A stretch of 64,000 nt of DNA, taken from the NCBI GenBank assembly GCA_021613335.1, contig JAJTWR010000311.1, positions 560,001 through 624,000 on the forward strand, written 5' to 3'. Origin of the DNA: Whitmania pigra. Taxonomy: Eukaryota > Annelida > Clitellata > Hirudinida > Haemopidae. Within the stretch, counting starts at the first letter, position 1, and each line of letters opens with the position of its first letter. Shown here piece after piece: positions 58,213 to 64,000 of the stretch. The notes under the pieces were generated by a model that saw only the letters and a list, made by a program, of their open reading frames with translations, searched no databases and was not told the DNA's origin. A program made the translations under genes and the position numbers.

Positions 58213-59369
58213 AAAGTTAAGTAATTAATCAGTATGGTTTCTTAATTGGATCCTTCGACGTAAAGCTAACATAATAAGAAAATCCGACGAACAGAAACTC
58301 ACCAAAACGAAAAACAGAAGTTATCGCTAATATTAATTAAAAAGCTCTTTAAATAGCGGAAATAGTGAAACAATGAAAAGTTTGGGAATCTAACAACGCA
58401 ATCAGCTGGTACATCAAAAACAACACAATCGACTAAGCTTACAAAGCAACAGCTGTATAACAAAAGGTGTACGGGTTAAATCATTCAAACAGATACTATA
58501 TTTATACAAGCCAAACTTTAAAAAATTATATTATTTTACAATTAGCACATTTATTACTAATTGAGATTTTATATAATTTATATATTTATATGTCATAATG
58601 TTTTGTTTGTCATTTTCGTCTAAAATCACGTAGGAAAAGATTGCAGCTTTTAGCTTGGGAGTCTTTTCGGATGTTGTGAAGGGGATGGACATTTGCGTCC
58701 TAAACTTTCCTATCATCGAATTATTTATTTTTCGTTGTCGTTTGTTTTTAATTTAGTTATCAACATCTCGGATCTGACATGCCATTAAGCAAGAACCATT
58801 CAAATATGTTCAAGAGGACAACATCGTCTTTACAGGGGTAGTGGTGTACTAGGAGGGTGGGACGGCAGGAACCCATGTTAACAGGTCCTTCCCGGGCTGA
58901 AATGCCAAAGGGGAAATTTTGAGGGGTGCGTAAAAAATAAAATAGAAAAAACGTCCATACCTTTCCTCAGTGTTTTGCTGTGTCCATTGTAGAGTCAGAT
59001 TTCAGCAAGCTCTTGATCTTGCAAATTATGATTGGCGTAGTTGATGAAGACAGAGAAAAAAGAGTTCTTTGCAGAAAGTAAGAGATTGAAGTATTTTGTG
59101 AAAACTTCAGGAAACGACAAAATCGATGGTCCATTCCAAATTATGAGCTTTATACATAGATACCGCCTTGGGTATTCTGCCTCTAATATTGTGATCTTGC
59201 CGCCTATCTTCCTAGCCCGGGATGCGTATTTCCAAACCCTAACCAGCACCAGCCATGTCTGATTAATATTCATAAGCGCACGCTATGATTGATTGAGATC
59301 TTAAATATGTCAGAAGCACATGTAAATATGTTTATTTGTATCATAGGCTTCAAGTCCTACTGCCCCGAC

Positions 59370-59445
59370 TTGGCGCACATCTTCGCGGCCCAATGGTTAA
59401 ATGCCCGCTTCGCTCGACAACAGCGCATGTTCGGTTCCTGTCGAG
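59370..59445 (+). repeat. tRNA-like fragment, probable SINE
   Basis: GCGGCCCAATGGTTAAATGC resembles a polymerase III A box region and, about 35 bases on, TGTTCGGTTCCTG resembles a B box. Stems do not fold into a convincing cloverleaf, so a functional tRNA is unlikely. Confidence 0.35.
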
Positions 59446-59544
59446 GGACTCGCGTCAATAGTCCGTGTTTAACACCACCGTTTTAGTGTATTTTAATAAC
59501 TTCATATCTGTGGTTATATCTTTGATTATGATTCAATAATTTTA

Positions 59545-59590
59545 AGGTTGGGGTTAGAGTTAGGGTTTGGGTTAGGATTAGGTTAGGTGT
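59545..59590 (+). repeat. telomere-like TTAGGG-derived run
   Basis: GGTTGGGGTTAGAGTTAGGG followed by TTTGGGTTAGGATTAGGTTAGG is a degenerate array of about seven TTAGGG-like hexamers inside unique intergenic DNA. Confidence 0.75.
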
Positions 59591-59733
59591 CTATTTTTCT
59601 AATAAATATTAAATTAAATGCATATTGCAAGGACAAGTATTAATTTTTAAAAAATATCTCCAAAACTATTGCTGAGCCATGACTTATTTCAAATGTCAAT
59701 CAGTTTGGAAAAACACGCCCGGGCTATTAGAGT

Positions 59734-59816
59734 TGCCAGATGAGAGCGCTCTTTCAAAAAAGTAATGTTTAATTAACGTCCGTTGCATTAATGATGCCAG
59801 ATGAGAGCGCTCTTTC
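59734..59816 (-). mobile_element. 39 bp insertion with 22 bp target-site duplication
   Basis: A 22-base direct repeat that includes GCCAGATGAGAGCGCTCTTT occurs at 59734-59755 and 59795-59816. The 39 bases between, read on the minus strand, contain ATGCAACGGACGTTAATTAA, the same tail word as the 23.8 kb LINE, the 36.4 kb element and the 38.0 kb site. This is a tiny retroposed tail. Confidence 0.75.
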
Positions 59817-59839
59817 TCCAAACTTAAGTTAATAAAAAA

Positions 59840-60050
59840 CTCTTCTATCATCGATGAGCCAATCAAAGCTTACATATTTGTCGGCCCTCTCTATGGAAAG
59901 GGACCTTGTCGATGGACTGAATTTTGAAACTGTTACAAAGAAGCGGAAAAAATGGGGAGAGTTTATAAATTTTAGCCGATTTGATTGTAAAGATATTTGA
60001 GAGTTTTTCGAAACTTTAAAGGTCAGCGGATTATTAACGACCATTGAGGG
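59840..60050 (-). repeat. dispersed repeat, minus copy
   Basis: Reverse-complement match to 53090-53330 (for example GGACTGAATTTTGAAACTGT and AATGGGGAGAGTTTATAAAT). The open minus-strand frame of 71 codons comes from the repeat. Confidence 0.75.
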
Positions 60051-61793
60051 GGAAGTGCAAACGCTTGCATAACTTGAGAAAACGACTTTTTGTGTCTAGT
60101 CTAAAATCAGTGGGGAGGTGTTGCAACCCCTACCCAAATTACGTCCCTGTTCAACATTGGAGATCAATTGCCTCCTTTCTCTTGCAACAATGAAAACTAG
60201 CATTTCAATATATTAAGAAAGTATCTATTTATCTAAAATCTATCACTTTACTTAATATTTTGGACACAACAATTTGACTGATATTTTAAGGATAACTTTT
60301 ACATTAGAATTCTCCATTAATTCTGGCCCACATATACATACTCATTGCAAATTGAATATCATCGTCAGAGCACCTGAATTATTTAAGTCATATACTTATG
60401 GTCAATGGCGATCTTGGGAGGAATGCGGACCGCATCCAGGTGACGCCAAAATCTCAATCTTTTTATGATACATACTTTTTTTGTCAGCTCAGTTTCTTGA
60501 ATATCATAAACAAGTTAGCCTCCACCGACAAGCTGAAAACCTTTTTTTGCTTCTCAGATTTATGGGCCACCGACAACCAACTTATGGTAAATGTCTTAAG
60601 GGGTGACACAATACGTTTCCCGCACCGGGTGGTACCTGTAGGAGACAGAACTTTGTCCCACAGTAGCGCTTGATACATCCCTACCTCAGAATTTTAAGAA
60701 ACTTCTGGAATATTCGCATCGTTGGGCTTGTGGCTATTACCCTTTACCTGACGTTTTAAACGAACACTAGAGACGTTAAAAATAAAAAAAAGTAAACACC
60801 AACAACCCTATTGGCGCCGCTGCTTGTGATGTTCCGTCGACCTTCAAATAACTTTTTCTGTTATTTTTATGCTTGAATGTTCTGCATTTTTAGCTTTTTT
60901 AAATTTTATTCAGTAAGCTGAATATTTTACTCTTAAATTACGGGCTACCCTGCTATACCTATAAGCGGTAATGTCCCCTTTCCAATGAACATTTTGAACC
61001 TTCATGTTACTTTGTTTCACAATTTTTATCTTGACTTTTTATTAGTATATTTATATTTTGTCAAGTGAAATAAAGTATAATATACAATGATCAAGGATAT
61101 AAAATGTTATGGAAATTTTAAAAATGAAACAAAATCTATAGTTTTTTAAAAAAAGTTATGACATAAATAAAATTTATCTTAAAATAAAATATAAAAATTA
61201 ATTATTAAAAATATTAATGCAAAATAAAAAATAAAACAAAAAGTCTCGATTCTTTGCTCATAGCGCTGATCTTTCCGTTTTTCAGTAACTTATTACAAGT
61301 GCGTTTTACGCCTCGTGTTACGACTCCGGGCACAAATTTATGCGATTCGTATTGTAACTTTGCAAAGTGGCGTCTGTGATGAATTTATAGACAAGCATAT
61401 ATCTGATTATATTGAAGATATTGAATTTCTGAGCGCCATTCTAATTATAAAAAGGCATGCATGATGAAGCAATCTATTGCATTATGCCAACGAACCCTTG
61501 GCGTGTAACGTGCAATACTTTCCCTATGGTTGTCTGATATGCCCAGTCTTATTCATTAATCATATTGAATAGGCTCGCTGTTGCAATACATTTATTAAAG
61601 CACTTTTTAGGGTCTTACAAAGAAGCTTTTTGATTTGGCTCTTAAGTTCCTGTTAATTGATTAATACTCATGCTGGCGTCTTATACGGTTTTACCAGCGA
61701 AGAATTTGTTGAATAACAAATCAGACAAATTTTCGTGCTTTCTGGATTTGGACATCCATGGTTGAGTCATAAGGACTTTATTTGGTCTTGGTG

Positions 61794-64000
61794 TCACTTG
61801 ACCAAGCAGTTAAGTGCAATGGTAGTGAAAGATTCTAATAAACTCAGGAAATTTAAAGGTTCACATGGACATTTATCACTGACCATGGCCTTAGCACAAT
61901 CATATGAATAACATTCTTTAACAAAGTCATCTAGCACATGAATTATTCTGTTGAGATCAATTAAATATAATGTGATATCCATCAATAAAAATTGATCTGT
62001 TTTGTTGATGTTGAGTTGTAACTTGCAACATGAATTATGTTCTGAAAATGCAGTAGATGTTTGGATTCCACTGAGTTCTATGCAGTTTTCAATGAACATC
62101 ATCCTTCTAACTGCTATAAAGTGGATGAAATTGAAAAAGTCCCCATAGTCCATGCCACTGTCAGCTCTTAAAATTTTCTGAACATTAAATTTAAAAAAGA
62201 TATTAGAGAACACAGCTACTGGTGATTAAGTGCCAAAGTGTGGGTTGTAGGGATCAAACCTGACATTGTTCTGCAAACTCCTCCACATGCTTCCATTCAA
62301 TAATTTCTTTTTCTGCAGATGCCAATTGGTCTTTCAAATGTTTCCAGCACAAATCAATATTGAAGGCATTTATCCAGTTGTGGTTAATAGAAATGGTCTC
62401 CTCCTGCAAGTACAAAGTCCACAAAATACTTGGCACTAACCTATGCAAAGTAATTAATTTAACCAGATTGTGCACTTCATGAAACCATCCACTCGGAATA
62501 AATATTATCTCTCCTCTTTCTTGTGTGACTTCTAGAACTTGCGGACACTTGCAATTTTGAGGATTAGAATTGGAACCTAAAAAATAATGCAATAGTCATA
62601 GTTATGGTTATGAATATTCATTAGATGTAGGCTGGAGTGTAAGAGCCCGACCGATTAGCCCTGGAGAATTTGATTTTCATGCTTCGAGGGCAAAGCAATT
62701 TGCTTAATATGTGCAGTAAAATAATGAAATGAAATGATTGTTTATGTAATATTAAAAATCAGAATTACATCAGATTGGCATGCAGGATGGCTCAGAGGGC
62801 AGCGTGCCTGTGAAAGCAACAGTCATTACGTGTCGTGTTTGCGACCCAGCCTGCGCCATCACAAAGTGCCCCTTGCAGTGCTACACAAATGGTTGAGCAT
62901 GCTTGGTGCTTATGCTTATGGCACTACACAAATAAACATATTATTACTAAACATTAATTTGAATTATAACATAATGATTTATAATTTTACATGCAGGGTT
63001 GATAATCCACTTTTTCCTTCCATATATGTTAGCAGACCAACTGTAGGACCTAAATACATCAGCATGTTTGGGGGTCCTGAGAAATGATTGCTCTGAGTTA
63101 TTTTGTTCTTCTGCGGACAGATGCAACTAATCCTACCATGACTCTTTTGGTCCGATATAAACAAATCTGTAGTCATCATCTTGATCATCCCAAAATTCAT
63201 TCAGCCAATCAGATTGGAAATAAATTGGATTATCATAAAATTTGTAGTGGGGATGCTCTCTGAATAGAATGTCACACTTAAAAGTGTTTTGTGTACTTTT
63301 GTGACTAACAATAAGAAAGTACCTGTAGCAATGCCAATCCTTCAAATAAAGACATTTTTGTTGCTCATTAGATGAAGCCAAGTATGTCATAAAATCTACA
63401 AAAAGCATTTGCAGACAGGCAACAGATCCATAGCCAGATGAGTCTGTGCACTCAACCACGGGAACTTTTGACAATCCTGTTAAAATACATGTCCAATTGT
63501 GAGGTATTTAAAGCACAATTTAATGATTTCTGTATTACTGTTATGTGTGAGGACTGAAAGATGCAATATGACTAATGCCTCAACTAAGCAGGCAAAAACA
63601 ATTGCATATAAATCCTATCACAAAGTGACATTCCTCAGAAACTGATGCTGCATATTGACACTCAATATACCTCCACTCTAAACAAAAGTTCTACATAACT
63701 AATATGGTCATTATGATATAATAAAGGAGTTCTGGAGCTAAAAAGCTACATAGTCTATAGGAAAACAGAAAATAGTTGTGATGAATCCAAATACTTATGT
63801 AATCAAAGTGACATGTTGACCTACCAAATTTGTCATTCAAGATGCTTCTATTGATTCTGTTGGTGCCGTTTTCCACCCAATCCTTGATTGATGGCCAATC
63901 TTTTGTTGCCCATGGTTCTATGATGCAGGGCACATTTGGAATGACATATTTCATAAAAAATTCATCACGTGATATAGGCCATGCAATCCTTTCTATTTCT
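61794..64000 (-). CDS. JMJD4: JMJD4 JmjC-domain lysyl hydroxylase, 5' end cut by window
   Basis: JMJD4 is a 2-oxoglutarate and Fe(II) dioxygenase known in mammals to hydroxylate a lysine of translation release factor eRF1. Minus-strand exons: 64000-63825 (open at the edge; ERIAWPISRDEFFMKYVIPN, VPCIIEPW), 63474-63137 (CLYLKDWHCYR, YFQSDWLNEFWDDQDDDYRF), 63076-62991 (KHADVFRSYSWSANIYGRKK), 62576-62464 (EVTQERGEIIFIPSGWFHEV), 62403-62260 (ETISINHNWINAFNIDLCWK) and 62177-61794 (DYGDFFNFIHFIAVRR, stop TGA). The H-x-D pair in KHADVF and the distal His in FHEVHNL give the iron-binding triad. The stretch YFLIVSHKSTQNTFK after WHCYR has no counterpart that I recall in the family and might be a small intron. 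The intron at 62577-62990 holds a SINE. Confidence 0.88.
62770..62945 (+). repeat. tRNA-derived SINE
   Basis: GGATGGCTCAGAGGGCAGCG carries an A-box-like TGGCTCAGAGG, and 40-50 bases later TGTTTGCGACCC resembles a B box. The element ends near ACACAAATAAACAT. It lies in a JMJD4 intron, antisense to the gene. Confidence 0.55.

Larger units (their letters stand above)
58213..61793. other. gap between JMJD4 and WHAMM/JMY-like gene
   Basis: I see no exon. It contains dispersed repeats, a tRNA-like SINE piece near 59375, a telomere-like run at 59545, a short retroposon at 59734-59816 and the minus copy of the dispersed repeat at 59840-60050. 60150-61790 is AT-rich with no feature that I can support. 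Confidence 0.5.

Noticed and set aside
57837..58224. Plus-strand frames within the first WHAMM/JMY-like exon
   Set aside because: They are antisense to a 280-codon open exon with a good donor site, and have no similarity of their own.

Overview
This is AT-rich animal nuclear DNA: short exons with GT..AG introns, animal-specific gene families (Roundabout, KCTD9, NSUN2, a WHAMM/JMY-like factor, JMJD4), many microsatellites (GAT/ATC, ATT, CATC), and hAT, Tigger and LINE relics. It looks like a bilaterian invertebrate. The gene set and the abundant GAT/ATC repeats would suit a lophotrochozoan such as a leech or other annelid, but that placement is an inference and not secure.

Layout. 1-4840 is non-coding, upstream sequence. 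4841-22111 (+) is a 24-exon Roundabout (Robo) receptor gene with an 8.8 kb first intron full of simple repeats. 25918-28027 (-) is a 7-exon KCTD9-like gene, tail to tail with Robo. LINE and Tigger relics lie between them. 28.3-38.3 kb is a mosaic: a 590 bp ATT microsatellite, a 184 bp tandem repeat, the end of a hAT transposon, orphan exons resembling CEP120 and Midasin (the Midasin exon is split by a second hAT with a perfect 8 bp target-site duplication), a reverse transcriptase scrap, a broken Robo Ig exon and a decayed satellite of about 180 bp period. 38268-47547 is a second copy of the 16838-28347 block. It carries a 5'-truncated Robo (pseudogene) and a complete second KCTD9. Then come NSUN2 (48039-52762, -), a WHAMM/JMY-like nucleation-promoting factor (54392-58212, -) and the 3' part of JMJD4 (61794-64000, -, open at the window edge), separated by SINEs and dispersed repeats.

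The main story is the segmental duplication. One part (about 19.4-22.5 kb against 40.8-43.9 kb) looks identical base for base, while the adjoining KCTD9 halves differ by many substitutions and indels. That step suggests gene conversion, a second later event, or an assembly artefact. The Robo gene keeps the five-Ig, three-FN3, one-TM architecture, but its cytoplasmic tail lacks the recognisable proline-rich CC2/CC3 motifs. KCTD9 copy 1 carries substitutions at conserved BTB positions that copy 2 lacks. The genes share no pathway; they are neighbours in ordinary animal gene order. No undescribed defence or mobile system with its own proteins was seen.
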